From: Rhizobium leucaenae USDA 9039 | Lineage (GTDB): Bacteria; Pseudomonadota; Alphaproteobacteria; Rhizobiales; Rhizobiaceae | DNA length: 37,503 nt | Assembly (NCBI RefSeq): GCF_000426285.1 | Contig: NZ_AUFB01000037.1 | Location: 1-37,503, forward strand | Reading direction: 5' to 3' | In this document: positions 8,698 through 16,455 of the stretch, in pieces | Numbering within the stretch: position 1 is the stretch's first letter | Layout of the letters: the number at the start of each line of letters is the position of its first letter | Translations under genes and position numbers: made by a program | Notes under the pieces: generated by a model | What the model was told of the DNA's origin: nothing | The model's input: only the letters and a program-made list of their open reading frames with translations | Database searches by the model: none

Positions 8698-8829
8698 TTA
8701 ACCAGATGGCCAATTGACTATTCCCTGCTCGGCCTTCACCTGTTCGATCTGATGTGCCATCCAGGCAAACTGCTCCTCGCTTAGCGATGCATTCCACTTA
8801 TGCGCGTTCTCAGCGTCATCAGCCAGCAT
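8698..8829 (-). CDS. Possible 43-residue protein
   Basis: The short frame starts with an ATG inside the loop of a perfect hairpin and reads MLADDAENAHKW..., with a helical, acidic middle (SLSEEQFAWMAHQIEQVKAE) and a TAA stop at 8698-8700. I do not recognise it. The composition is protein-like, but there is no clear ribosome binding site, and the location in a debris zone makes a gene remnant equally likely. Confidence 0.2.
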   Translation of the reverse strand: MLADDAENAHKWNASLSEEQFAWMAHQIEQVKAEQGIVNWPSG

Positions 8830-8848
8830 GGTGGCTGATGACGCTGAG
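8809..8848. repeat. Perfect 17-bp inverted repeat (hairpin)
   Basis: CTCAGCGTCATCAGCCA (8809-8825) is followed, after the six-base loop GCATGG, by its exact reverse complement (8832-8848). There is no T-run on either side, so a simple intrinsic terminator is unlikely. It lies between a possible 43-residue ORF and unassigned sequence. Confidence 0.85.
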
Positions 8849-9061
8849 CGCCCGACTCGGATAGTTTTCCGGTGGGGAGAAGGTACTGACCTCCTTGCTC
8901 ATCTCGATCGGCGGTTCGATGGCGGCATATTGCGAGTCGGCGATGATGCCGCGGCTGAAAAGGGGAATATCAGCTGATGAAACGCGGTGTGATGTAGAAG
9001 TCTCGGATTGCAGCGATGTGACAGGCTGCGAGCCGCGGTTGTTAGTGGGAACCGCATTTCG
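8849..9061. other. Unassigned stretch, possible remnant
   Basis: On the minus strand one frame reads SRGIIADSQYAAIEPPIEM, faintly like the start of a calcineurin-type phosphoesterase (IADxQYA), and then runs into the hairpin at 8809-8848. There is no intact gene. The resemblance is too short to assign. Confidence 0.2.
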
Positions 9062-9283
9062 CTACCTTGCCGCCGATAGCTGCTCGCGTCGACCGGTGAA
9101 ATAGGGCAACGCGAACATGTATAGGCCGCTGAAAAGCAGCAGGAAAAGGGGCGGCAGCGGCGAATAGACTATCCAGGCCGGCGGCGTGCCGAAGGCCATG
9201 GTGGCGAAATTGGCTATGACCGTCAACGTGAAAATGATCGACAGCCAGCGGTGAAGCTGACGAATAAACTTGTTCCAATTCAC
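9062..9283 (-). CDS. Small two-helix membrane protein
   Basis: A 73-residue protein. I chose the GTG at 9283 because GAGGAGG lies eight bases upstream. Residues 1-15 (VNWNKFIRQLHRWLS) are basic. Two hydrophobic helices follow (about 14-32 and 41-60), ending in a polar tail. I recognise no named family, but the ...LHRWLSIIFTLTVIANFATMAFG pattern resembles small proteins seen beside SRPBCC and ArsR genes in rhizobia. It lies 35 bases after the SRPBCC gene in the same orientation, so it is probably the third gene of that operon. Confidence 0.65.
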   Translation of the reverse strand: MNWNKFIRQLHRWLSIIFTLTVIANFATMAFGTPPAWIVYSPLPPLFLLLFSGLYMFALPYFTGRREQLSAAR

Positions 9284-9318
9284 TGATATTTCCTCCTCAA
9301 ATAGGTCATGCCTTTGTC

Positions 9319-9729
9319 TCAGTCTTCGTGCCCCAGAACCTCTTGCAGATTGTCTATGAAGCGCTGCCAGCCGAACATGGCACCCTGGTAAGCCTGCTCC
9401 TGATCCGGGCGGAAGCCCGCTTGCTCCATGCGCAGTAGCGTGCCCCGACCGGCAGGCGTCAGTGTCCAGGTCACGGTGCTTTCGAGGCCGTAGGCATCCC
9501 AAGTGTAGGAAAGCGTCCTGTTCGGCTCAATCTCCAGCACCTTGCAATCGACGGAGCCCCATTCTGCAGTGAACTTGAAGCTGTGTTCGCGCACAGGCTT
9601 GAAGTCGCTCTTCATCAGCCACTCCTCAAGCAGATGCGGCTGCGTCAGCGCACGCCAGATTTTCTCCGGTGAGAAAGCGATCTCCCGTTCGACGATGACG
9701 GAGCGGATTTCAGGTACGATTTTGTTCAT
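9319..9729 (-). CDS. SRPBCC-domain protein (AHSA1/CalC-like)
   Basis: A 136-residue single-domain protein of the START-like AHSA1 group. Typical segments are REIAFSPEKIWRALTQPHLLEEWLM (residues 15-39), the beta-strand LSYTWDAYGLESTVTWTLTP and the C-terminal helix GWQRFIDNLQEVL. The fold is a hydrophobic ligand-binding cavity; members have varied or unknown roles. It overlaps the upstream ArsR gene by four bases (ATGA), so the pair is co-translated. This ArsR-SRPBCC pairing is common and suggests a small ligand-responsive unit. Confidence 0.9.
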   Translation of the reverse strand: MNKIVPEIRSVIVEREIAFSPEKIWRALTQPHLLEEWLMKSDFKPVREHSFKFTAEWGSVDCKVLEIEPNRTLSYTWDAYGLESTVTWTLTPAGRGTLLRMEQAGFRPDQEQAYQGAMFGWQRFIDNLQEVLGHED

Positions 9730-10049
9730 TGGTCCATCCTTTTGAGCAAATCTTCCAGGGCGTCGAACCGGTCTTCCCAGAAGCCGGCCATCTCGGTCGT
9801 CCAGTCCGCCAGAGGGGCAAGAGCGTGTATCTCGGCGCTGTAATGCGTTTGGCGACCCTCATGACGGTCGCGTACGAGCCCGGCGGTTTTGAGCACCGCC
9901 AGGTGCTTCGAAACGACCGGCTGGGAAACACCGGCTCCGACCGTCAGAACACCCACGGTCTTCTCGCCTTCACGGCACAAACGTTCGAAGATGGCGCGTC
10001 GGGTCGGATCGGCAAGCGCCCTGAAAAGCCTGTCCTGAACATTCGACAT
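9726..10049 (-). CDS. ArsR-family transcriptional regulator
   Basis: A 107-residue winged helix protein. The ArsR fold is visible from FRALADPTRRAIFERL (residues 9-24) through the recognition helix region VSQPVVSKHLAVLKTAGLV to the wing RDRHEGRQTHYS. The ELCVCDL metal-binding motif of arsenic sensors is absent, so it is probably not a metal sensor. It overlaps the SRPBCC gene by four bases. It most likely represses its own operon from the upstream region, which carries a short inverted repeat at 10067-10090. Confidence 0.9.
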   Translation of the reverse strand: MSNVQDRLFRALADPTRRAIFERLCREGEKTVGVLTVGAGVSQPVVSKHLAVLKTAGLVRDRHEGRQTHYSAEIHALAPLADWTTEMAGFWEDRFDALEDLLKRMDQ

Positions 10050-10066
10050 GAGAAATCATACCTGAT

Positions 10067-10090
10067 TGGCTATGGATCGATGTATAGCCA
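10067..10090 (-). promoter_or_regulatory. Candidate ArsR operator
   Basis: TGGCTAT (10067-10073) and ATAGCCA (10084-10090) form a perfect 7-bp inverted repeat with a 10-base spacer, 18-41 bases upstream of the arsR start. Spacing and position fit an autoregulatory ArsR site overlapping the promoter. This is inference from symmetry and location. Confidence 0.45.
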
Positions 10091-10111
10091 TAAGGGTATG
10101 AATACGTCAAG

Positions 10112-10132
10112 CGCCTTCAAAGGCGTTTTTTT
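10112..10132 (+). terminator. Intrinsic terminator pointing right
   Basis: CGCCT-TCAA-AGGCG is followed directly by seven T residues, a classic intrinsic terminator for plus-strand transcription. No plus-strand gene precedes it; upstream are the arsR promoter and the minus-strand arsR operon. It may end an antisense or short transcript, or be left over from a lost gene. Confidence 0.6.
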
Positions 10133-10196
10133 CGGCAGAAACGAAAACACCCAGTGCTTGGCGGGCCGGGTGCCGAGAAGCCAAAGCCTGAAGCGC

Positions 10197-10450
10197 TTAC
10201 TTGGTAACGCTTCGTAGCGTTTCAGGACCCCAGTGAATCAGGCTGTCGAGGAAGGCATCGAGATACTTCTGGCAAGCGTTCGATGTAGTAGGAGTGTTCC
10301 CATACGGTTGTGGAGGATGGGGGACGGGCTGCGAAAAAGCATTTCCACTGCGTGAGCTTCAGATTGCGGACGTTGATGCTGTGGTTGAGCTGCTGGTGTA
10401 CCAACTGCTCAAGATTGACGTCGCCCTTGGACGCAGCTTCCCGGCCTTGC
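10197..10450 (-). pseudogene. Remnant of an iron/manganese superoxide dismutase C-terminus
   Basis: One minus-strand frame has TTVWEHSYYIE, the metal-ligand region of Fe/Mn SOD (DVWEHSYYIDY). The next frame continues QKYLDAFLDSLIHWGPE up to a stop at 10197, matching the SOD C-terminal helix. A frameshift at about 10285 breaks it, and upstream only a weak stretch (VRNLKLTQW) resembles the family. The N-terminal half with the other metal ligands is missing. It is not functional. Confidence 0.6.
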
Positions 10451-10455
10451 ACAAA

Positions 10456-10484
10456 CGCCGCCTGAATAGGTTCCGCAGGCGGCG
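10456..10484 (-). terminator. Hairpin after the hydrolase remnant
   Basis: CGCCGCCTG (10456-10464) and CAGGCGGCG (10476-10484) form a perfect 9-bp stem with an 11-base loop. On the minus strand it lies 35 bases after the hydrolase remnant stop and is followed by TTTGTGC, so it is probably the old terminator of that gene. Confidence 0.45.
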
Positions 10485-10518
10485 CTTGCTGGGTTCGACT
10501 CGGATCTCCGCGAGAACG

Positions 10519-10617
10519 TCAGGCGGATTTCTGGTTGAGAAACGCCACAACCTCTTCGTTGAAGGCTTGCGGGAACTCGATATTGGAGAAGTGTACCGCC
10601 GGCTTTCGCAATTATCC
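10519..10617 (-). pseudogene. Remnant of an alpha/beta hydrolase C-terminus
   Basis: The minus strand reads LRKPAVHFSNIEFPQAFNEE followed by VVAFLNQKSA and a stop. This is the last segment of a haloperoxidase-like alpha/beta hydrolase, including the catalytic histidine context (HFSNIE). The rest of the gene is absent; sequence to the right belongs to a different, plus-strand remnant. It is a truncated fragment. Confidence 0.6.
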
Positions 10618-10639
10618 TGACGCGAAGCTCGTCTTGGTC

Positions 10640-11305
10640 AAGGACAGCAGGCGCCTCTCGGTCCTTCCTTGTCACTCGAAAGACGGCTTCATCTGCTCGA
10701 ATGGGCGGCGGTGGACCAGGTCTGGGTAATCGAAGACGACTATCTCAGCGAACTGCAGCTGGCGGGCAGGGCCGCGCCGGCGCTCGCGTCGCTGGACCGA
10801 GACGGGCGCGTCATTCACATCGGCTCGTTCAGTAAGAAGATCAGTCCGACAGTTCGGCTTGGCTTTCTAGTCACGCCGATAGAACTGATCTCTCGGTTTT
10901 GCCGAAGTGGCCGCGTGTCTGGCGCCGCCACCTGGGCCTGCGGTGCAACTCGCAACTGCCGAATTCATACATGAGGGGCATTATATGCGTCACCTGCGAC
11001 GCACTAAACGGGTCTATGCGGCCAAGCGGCAAGCACTGCTGGATTGTCTTCAATCATCCGTCGGCGCCGATTCTGTTACTGCGCCGGGTCTGGCCGTGCT
11101 GCTCAAGTTGCCTAAGGGAACGCGGGATATTGCAGTGGCACGCGAGGCTTTGACATACGGCATGTATCCGTCGCCGCTTTCCCCTTGGTATGTGTCACCT
11201 GAGGGCGCCGAATCCGGACTTCTGCTTGGCGTCGCGACGGCACCGATGAAGAACCTCGCTCGATCCCGCGACCGCCTCTTCGAAATAGTGCAGCGGTTGC
11301 GCTGA
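10640..11305 (+). pseudogene. MocR/PdxR-type regulator (GntR-aminotransferase fusion) remnant
   Basis: Only the aminotransferase-like half remains. The frame ending at 10974 contains APLGPSLSLERRLHLLEWA and VWVIEDDYLSELQLAGR (the EDDY PLP-contact motif) and IGSFSKKISPTVRLGFL (the lysine that binds PLP in aminotransferases). Near 10900 the reading shifts to the frame EVAACLAPPPGPAVQLATAE, which continues to the stop at 11305. The N-terminal winged-helix DNA-binding part is missing. One frameshift plus truncation means the gene is dead. Intact members regulate vitamin B6, GABA or taurine genes. Confidence 0.8.
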
Positions 11306-11787
11306 TCATCGGTGCTGCTCGAAGTGGCTGAAGCTACCCCTGGCAAAAAATTGATCTCGGAGTGGAAATTGGCAACTTGGCTGACTTGAGCTGCGGTCTC
11401 CAGATCAGGGTCAGCATATGATGGTCGTTGGCGCATCTAGTCCCGCAATCCTTGCCCGATCCAATGCTGACAATTCCCGCGCAGCGACCGCAGGAACATC
11501 GCATTGCCTGATCGCTCGATGGATCGGCTGGGCTGCATGCAGTTTCCGTCAAGCACGAGTTCCGGGATTTCGAGACGATGTTTTGGGGCAGTGTGAGCAG
11601 GAGATGGGTTGGCGCAGCTTCATTATGGATGATCAGGACGATATCGCATTCCTATGCCCCGCACACCTGCACGGAGCGGGCTGGCGTGTCCCCCGACCGA
11701 GGCCTGTCATTCGGACCCCAGCCGGGTTATCTGGCAGAAGCAGTCGTGCTCATGATGCAGAAACGATCCGGCTGCAATCTCCGTTTC
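11306..11787. other. 482 bases without a recognised gene
   Basis: Short open frames on both strands cross this stretch, but none has a plausible start, ribosome binding site or family resemblance. It joins the MocR remnant to the 3' end of the glycosyltransferase gene. No clear terminator is visible. Confidence 0.4.
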
Positions 11788-12882
11788 CTATGCCACGACT
11801 TGAAGATCCAGGGAGTGACCATTCGCGCGGCGAAGCGGTGCAGCTTGCGTCCGCGTGCCAGGCAATTGCCGATAGATGTTGAGATAGTCTCGAGCCATCC
11901 GTTCGGCGCTGAAGCGTTCCTCGAACTTCTCCCGTACTTTCCGCCGATCAAACCGCAACACCCACTCGATATTTTCCACTGCTTGCGTCACGCTATCGAC
12001 CAACACGCCGGAGATGCCCTCATCGATTACTTCGGGCGCGGAACCGCAACGGAAAGCAATAACGGGTGTGCCACACGCCATTGCCTCTATCATGACGAGA
12101 CCGAAGGGCTCCGGCCAGTCGATCGGGAAGAGCAGGGCGCCCGAATTGCCAAGGAAGGCTGCCTTCTGATGCTCATTAATCTCACCAACGAATTCTACAT
12201 TCGGATGGTTTTTCACCATCGGCTCTATCACGGTTTCCCAATAGGCCTTGTCGGCATTGTCTATTTTGGCCGCAATCTTCAGCGGCATTCCCATCTTATC
12301 GGCAATTCGGATGGCGCGATCCGGGCGCTTCTCCGGAGAAATTCGGCCGAGGAAGGCGAGATAGTTTCCGGCTGGTTTTTCTGTGAAGGGAAGCAGATCG
12401 AGGGGCAAGCCGTGATAAACTGTTCCTGACCAATTGACCGGCGGCATTGGGCGACGCTGGTCGTTGGAGATGGACACCAGCGGAATGTCGGGGAAAGCCC
12501 TGTAGATCGGACGGAGATCTGACAGGTCAAGACGCCCATGCAGCGTTGTCACGGTTCGGTCTGCAAACTCCCTAATGAGCGGGAAATGCATGAGATCGAT
12601 ATGGAAATGCAGCACGTCGAATTCGCGCGCCCGCTGGCGGACTTCCTCCAACATGATCACCTTGTGCGGTAGGGGATCCTTCACGGTGGGGTCAAGCCTG
12701 AGCGCGACGCCCGAGCACGGCACCAGTTTTGCGCTGGTAACGGAATCACCACTAGCAAATAGTGTGACATCGTGGCCTTGGTGGACGAGTTCTTCAGTTA
12801 GATAGGAGACAATACGCTCGGTTCCCCCGTATAGTTTCGGTGGAACACTTTCGGCGAGCGGTGCGATCTGAGCGATCTTCAT
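11788..12882 (-). CDS. Glycosyltransferase family 4
   Basis: A 364-residue GT-B glycosyltransferase. I chose ATG 12882 (MKIAQIAPLAESVPPKLYGG), preceded by GAGGAGG eight bases upstream; the longer open frame has no comparable site. The N-terminal domain has the acceptor-side glycine loop PPKLYGGTERIVSYLTEEL. The C-terminal domain has FLGRISPEKRPDRAI and the nucleotide-sugar motif PIDWPEPFGLVMIEAMACGTPVIA with the E-x7-E pattern. The donor and acceptor are unknown. It follows the 141-residue stress protein gene by 86 bases on the same strand and belongs to the chaperone neighbourhood. Such GT4 genes are often near small heat-shock and SPW genes in rhizobia. Confidence 0.88.
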   Translation of the reverse strand: MKIAQIAPLAESVPPKLYGGTERIVSYLTEELVHQGHDVTLFASGDSVTSAKLVPCSGVALRLDPTVKDPLPHKVIMLEEVRQRAREFDVLHFHIDLMHFPLIREFADRTVTTLHGRLDLSDLRPIYRAFPDIPLVSISNDQRRPMPPVNWSGTVYHGLPLDLLPFTEKPAGNYLAFLGRISPEKRPDRAIRIADKMGMPLKIAAKIDNADKAYWETVIEPMVKNHPNVEFVGEINEHQKAAFLGNSGALLFPIDWPEPFGLVMIEAMACGTPVIAFRCGSAPEVIDEGISGVLVDSVTQAVENIEWVLRFDRRKVREKFEERFSAERMARDYLNIYRQLPGTRTQAAPLRRANGHSLDLQVVA

Positions 12883-12968
12883 CGGCAAAACCTCCTCAAG
12901 AAGCAAAGAGTCGTCGGCAAAAATCATGCCCGCGTCCCTAAAAGCACGCAGGGGCACAGATGGAGCAT

Positions 12969-13394
12969 CTAAATCTCGAACGGTTGTCGGGCACGTCCTC
13001 CTTTCCAATAGCTGCACAGGCCGAAGCCGACCGAATGGCGTATTTGTGGCCTTCGGCGGTTCGTCTTTTTGGTGTCGATGGAGGGGGATGAATTTTGCTT
13101 CGTATGGCTTTGATCGTCGCCGTCCAACGCTTTCAAGGCCGCAAGAATTTCGTCGTAGGAGACGATCTCGCTCATCCCGGGATAACACCGCAGGTCCGGT
13201 ATGGATTCTATCGCGGATATGTCGGACGCCCATGAGGCAAGGATTGCTCGCTTCTCATCCTTGCTGATGTTTTCGTTCGTCAGCACCTCACGCGGGTGAC
13301 CGAAGTGCATTGCTGGGTGCAGCAGATGTCCGGCGCTGATCGCTGCCGTGGCGGCTTGTTGAGATGCGGAATTCGTGTCGTTTACCTTTCTCAT
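12969..13394 (-). CDS. Conserved small protein of the rhizobial stress cluster
   Basis: A 141-residue protein starting at ATG 13394 (MRKVNDTNSA), with AAGGAGG upstream. The conserved core is HPREVLTNENISKDEKRAIL then ASWASDISAIESIPDLR and a VSYDEILAALKALD helix. I recall this pattern (HPxEVxxxxxLSxxEKRAILASWASD) from uncharacterised alphaproteobacterial proteins, but no function is known. The tail after residue 95 (Asn/Ser/Lys-rich, then a Trp/Gly/Arg stretch) is less conserved. It sits 94 bases downstream of groEL beyond a terminator. Confidence 0.7.
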   Translation of the reverse strand: MRKVNDTNSASQQAATAAISAGHLLHPAMHFGHPREVLTNENISKDEKRAILASWASDISAIESIPDLRCYPGMSEIVSYDEILAALKALDGDDQSHTKQNSSPSIDTKKTNRRRPQIRHSVGFGLCSYWKGGRARQPFEI

Positions 13395-13455
13395 TGCGTT
13401 TGCCTCCTTGCAGGAGATGGTGATTGTGGATTTATCAACGTTCGTTGCGGATTTA

Positions 13456-13481
13456 GGTCCGCCCACCGAAGCGGGCGGACC
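13456..13481 (-). terminator. Probable groEL terminator hairpin
   Basis: GGTCCGCCC (13456-13464) and GGGCGGACC (13473-13481) form a perfect 9-bp stem with an eight-base loop, eight bases after the groEL stop on the minus strand. It is followed by TAAATCC, a weak U-run, so termination may be partial. Confidence 0.65.
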
Positions 13482-13488
13482 GTAGCCC

Positions 13489-15117
13489 TTAAAAATCCAT
13501 CCCAGCCCCTGACGGCAAAGCAGGTGCGGTTTCCTTCTTTGGCTTCTCCGCGATCATCGCTTCCGTTGTCACCAGCAGACCGGCGATCGAGGCTGCATCC
13601 TGAAGCGCGGTACGCACGACCTTGACGGGGTCGATCACACCTTGAGCATAAAGATCGCCAAATTCGTTGGTCTGAGCGTTCCAGCCGAACGAAAAATCGG
13701 CTTTTTCGCGCAGTTTGCCGACAATGATGGAGCCCTCGGCGCCGGAATTCTCGGCAATCTGGCGTACCGGTGCTTCAATGGCGCGGCGGACGATCTCGAC
13801 ACCGACGCGCTGATCGTCGTTTTCGGTCGTGAGATTGTCGAGCGATTTGATGGCGCGCAGCAGCGCCACACCGCCTCCCGGAAGAATGCCCTCTTCAATG
13901 GCCGCACGCGTTGCGTGCAGTGCATCATCGACGCGGTCCTTCTTTTCCTTCACCTCCACTTCGGTCGAGCCGCCGACGCGGATGACCGCGACACCGCCGG
14001 CGAGCTTGGCAAGGCGTTCCTGCAGCTTCTCGCGGTCGTAGTCCGAGGTGGTTTCCTCGATTTGCGCTTTGATCTGGGAAATCCGGCCATCAATCTCCGA
14101 TTTCGAACCGACGCCATCAATGATCGTCGTATTCTCCTTTTCGATCGACACCTTCTTGGACCGTCCGAGCATATTGAGCGTGACGTTTTCCAGCTTGATG
14201 CCGAGATCTTCGGAAATGACGGTGCCGCCCGTCAGAATGGCAATGTCTTCCAGCATCGCCTTGCGGCGATCGCCGAAGCCGGGAGCCTTGACAGCCGCGA
14301 TTTTCAAACCGCCCCGCAGCTTGTTGACGACGAGTGTTGCGAGTGCTTCGCCTTCGACATCTTCGGCAATGATCAGAAGCGGCTTGCCGGACTGTACGAC
14401 CGCTTCGAGAACCGGCAGCATCGACTGCAGATTCGACAGCTTCTTCTCATGAATGAGAATGTACGGCTCCTCGAATTCGACCCGCATCTTTTCGGCATTG
14501 GTTACAAAATACGGGCTGAGATAGCCGCGGTCGAACTGCATACCTTCGACGACTTCGAGTTCAGTATCGGCGGTCTTGGCTTCTTCGACCGTGATGACGC
14601 CTTCATTGCCGACCTTCTGCACGGCCTCGGCCAGATACCGCCCAATCTCAGCATCGCCATTGGCAGAAATGGTGCCAACTTGAGCGATTTCGGAATTGTT
14701 GGATATCTTGCGGGCATTGGTCTTTAGCTCCTTGACGACAGCGTCGACGGCAAGATCGATGCCACGCTTCAGGTCCATCGGGTTCATGCCGGAGGCAACG
14801 GCCTTTGTCCCTTCCTTGACAATGGCCTGAGCAAGCACCGTTGCAGTCGTCGTCCCATCGCCGGCAAGATCATTCGTCTTGGAGGCGACTTCACGTAGCA
14901 TCTGTGCGCCCATGTTTTCGAACTTGTCTTCCAGCTCGATCTCCTTGGCAACGGTGACACCGTCCTTGGTGATGCGCGGAGCGCCGAAGGACTTGTCGAT
15001 GACGACATTGCGGCCCTTCGGGCCGAGCGTCACCTTGACCGCATTGGCAAGGATGTCGACGCCACGCAGCATACGTTCGCGAGCGTCGATGTTGAATTTG
15101 ACGTCTTTAGCAGCCAT
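13489..15117 (-). CDS. groEL: 60-kDa chaperonin GroEL
   Basis: A 542-residue chaperonin. ATG 15117 gives the canonical start MAAKDVKFNIDARERMLRG; the longer frame is upstream sequence. Family landmarks are VTLGPKGRNVVIDKSFGAP, the ATP-binding GDGTTTATVLAQAI, APGFGDRRKAMLEDIAILTGG and EEGILPGGGVALL. It folds client proteins in an ATP-driven double ring with GroES. The C-terminus ends ALPSGAGMDF and lacks the usual repeated Gly-Gly-Met tail, as in some accessory rhizobial GroEL copies. It lies 61 bases after groES and shares the CIRCE-controlled transcript. Rhizobia often carry several groESL copies; this one is in an accessory region. Confidence 0.97.
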   Translation of the reverse strand: MAAKDVKFNIDARERMLRGVDILANAVKVTLGPKGRNVVIDKSFGAPRITKDGVTVAKEIELEDKFENMGAQMLREVASKTNDLAGDGTTTATVLAQAIVKEGTKAVASGMNPMDLKRGIDLAVDAVVKELKTNARKISNNSEIAQVGTISANGDAEIGRYLAEAVQKVGNEGVITVEEAKTADTELEVVEGMQFDRGYLSPYFVTNAEKMRVEFEEPYILIHEKKLSNLQSMLPVLEAVVQSGKPLLIIAEDVEGEALATLVVNKLRGGLKIAAVKAPGFGDRRKAMLEDIAILTGGTVISEDLGIKLENVTLNMLGRSKKVSIEKENTTIIDGVGSKSEIDGRISQIKAQIEETTSDYDREKLQERLAKLAGGVAVIRVGGSTEVEVKEKKDRVDDALHATRAAIEEGILPGGGVALLRAIKSLDNLTTENDDQRVGVEIVRRAIEAPVRQIAENSGAEGSIIVGKLREKADFSFGWNAQTNEFGDLYAQGVIDPVKVVRTALQDAASIAGLLVTTEAMIAEKPKKETAPALPSGAGMDF

Positions 15118-15178
15118 ATCTTCACTCCTCGTTAGGCAGCTTGGTTTGACTGATGAAAAAAATTTGCCCTGCGCCGTT

Positions 15179-15493
15179 TCAGGCCGCCTCTTTCTCGGCT
15201 GCCTTCGCATCAATGATGCCTAAGACGTCGCTTTCCTTCATGATCAGCAGGTCTTCATTGTCGATCTTGATTTCGGTGCCGGACCATTTCCCGAAAAGGA
15301 TGCGGTCGCCCGCCTTGACGTCCAGCGGCTGAATTTGTCCGGCCTCATTGCGTGCGCCGGCGCCCACGGCGATGACTTCGCCCTCCTGCGGCTTCTCCTT
15401 GGCAGTGTCGGGGATGATGATGCCACCCTTTGTCTTTTCTTCAGACTGGACGCGGCGGACGACAATGCGATCATGAAGCGGTCGGAACGACAT
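15179..15493 (-). CDS. groES: 10-kDa co-chaperonin GroES
   Basis: A 104-residue co-chaperonin. ATG 15493 gives the usual start MSFRPLHDRIVVRRV, with GGAGGAAAG just upstream. The mobile loop EEKTKGGIIIPDTAKEKPQEGEV, which binds GroEL, and the end DLLIMKESDVLGII are typical. It caps the GroEL ring. It is the first gene of the groESL operon, about 150 bases downstream of a CIRCE element. Confidence 0.97.
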   Translation of the reverse strand: MSFRPLHDRIVVRRVQSEEKTKGGIIIPDTAKEKPQEGEVIAVGAGARNEAGQIQPLDVKAGDRILFGKWSGTEIKIDNEDLLIMKESDVLGIIDAKAAEKEAA

Positions 15494-15643
15494 GCTTTCC
15501 TCCAGTACATAAACAATGACGATGTTGTTCCCCTGTCCGGACCAGATGACCAGTCCGGGCGGGTGCAAAACCTCACACGAGCGCCTTGCGCGAAATGATC
15601 TGGTTTTGGGAATTTTCGATTTCAAGAGGAGAAAACGAAAAAA

Positions 15644-15670
15644 TTAGCACTCTGGAGGGAGGACTGCTAA
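15644..15670 (-). promoter_or_regulatory. CIRCE element (HrcA operator)
   Basis: TTAGCACTC (15644-15652), a nine-base spacer and GACTGCTAA (15662-15670) match the CIRCE consensus TTAGCACTC-N9-GAGTGCTAA with one mismatch in the second arm (C for G at 15664). It lies 151-177 bases upstream of groES. HrcA binding here would repress groESL at normal temperature and release it on heat shock. Confidence 0.9.
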
Positions 15671-15951
15671 ACCGATGAAAAGGGGCAACAAACTCCTCTT
15701 TTTAGCCCGGAACTTCGCTCGTAGTTGCGCGCGGTACATTGGCCTGTAAGGAACCGGCGTCCGCTACCACATTCCAATTCTCAAATGCCTGTGGTCGCGT
15801 TCGCACAGCCATTTCGTTGCGGAGGAGTCGTCCGACGGCGAGTTCAAGCGGCGTTCGGACTTGAATCCAAATTTTCGCCTTCCTAGCTGTTAGCCAGCCG
15901 AGGCTTGATGAGCTCGGTCACCATCGCACGTCTGTTCAGAGTGAGATCGAT
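15671..15951. other. 281-base spacer upstream of the CIRCE element
   Basis: No gene is visible. It separates the minus-strand groESL promoter region from the plus-strand 96-residue gene and should hold the promoter of the latter. Confidence 0.4.
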
Positions 15952-16242
15952 ATGAAAGAGAAAATCGAAATTATCAAAGACCTCAGCATCGAGGAACGGG
16001 AAGAGATCTTTGTCGACATCGCCCGCACCCTCGAGGGTACGGCACGTGAAGCCTTTGTCGAAGGCAACAGGCACTTTGCCGCACTTTCGGCCAATATGGC
16101 AGAGGCGATCCGCGTTAATGCCGATGAACTCGCCCGCGACGAACCCGAAAATGCGGCGCGCGTACTGCAAAAGGCAACTGCGATGATCTCGCAGTTCAAA
16201 GCAGTCCATCCTTACCACATGATCAGTCATTCCCTGCATTAA
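15952..16242 (+). CDS. Small hypothetical protein next to groESL
   Basis: A 96-residue, largely helical, acidic protein (MKEKIEIIKDLSIEEREEIF at the start; VNADELARDEPENAARVLQ in the middle). It has no signal peptide or membrane segment. I do not recognise the family. The start has only a weak GTGAGA site. It is transcribed away from groESL, and its position between groESL and DUF982 suggests it is part of the stress cluster. A weak hairpin at 16254-16283 could end its transcript. Confidence 0.6.
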   Translation: MKEKIEIIKDLSIEEREEIFVDIARTLEGTAREAFVEGNRHFAALSANMAEAIRVNADELARDEPENAARVLQKATAMISQFKAVHPYHMISHSLH

Positions 16243-16253
16243 AACGCGCTTCG

Positions 16254-16283
16254 GCGCTCGCCGTCCGTTAGGATGACGAGCGC
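16254..16283 (+). terminator. Weak terminator-like hairpin
   Basis: GCGCTCG (16254-16260) and CGAGCGC (16277-16283) can form a 7-bp stem with a 16-base loop, beginning 12 bases after the stop of the 96-residue gene. There is no U-run. Confidence 0.3.
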
Positions 16284-16455
16284 GCAATAAGAAGGCCGGA
16301 TTGCTCTAGCTCGGCTTCGCATGGAAGCCCCGATCGGCAGAGATAAGCCGGCCACACCCTTTCATCCCCGACGACTACGCAGGATCTTGAAGGAGCGGTG
16401 AGCTCGCACAATATCAATTTCAGGCGAACATTGGTGGCATGAAAGGAGGAAAAAT

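Noticed and set aside
9729..10217. Plus-strand frame of 162 residues over arsR
   Set aside because: It is antisense to the intact ArsR gene, with no ribosome binding site or family match.
13642..14727. Long plus-strand frame of 361 residues
   Set aside because: It is the mirror frame of groEL, an effect of GC-rich codon use; it has no family resemblance.
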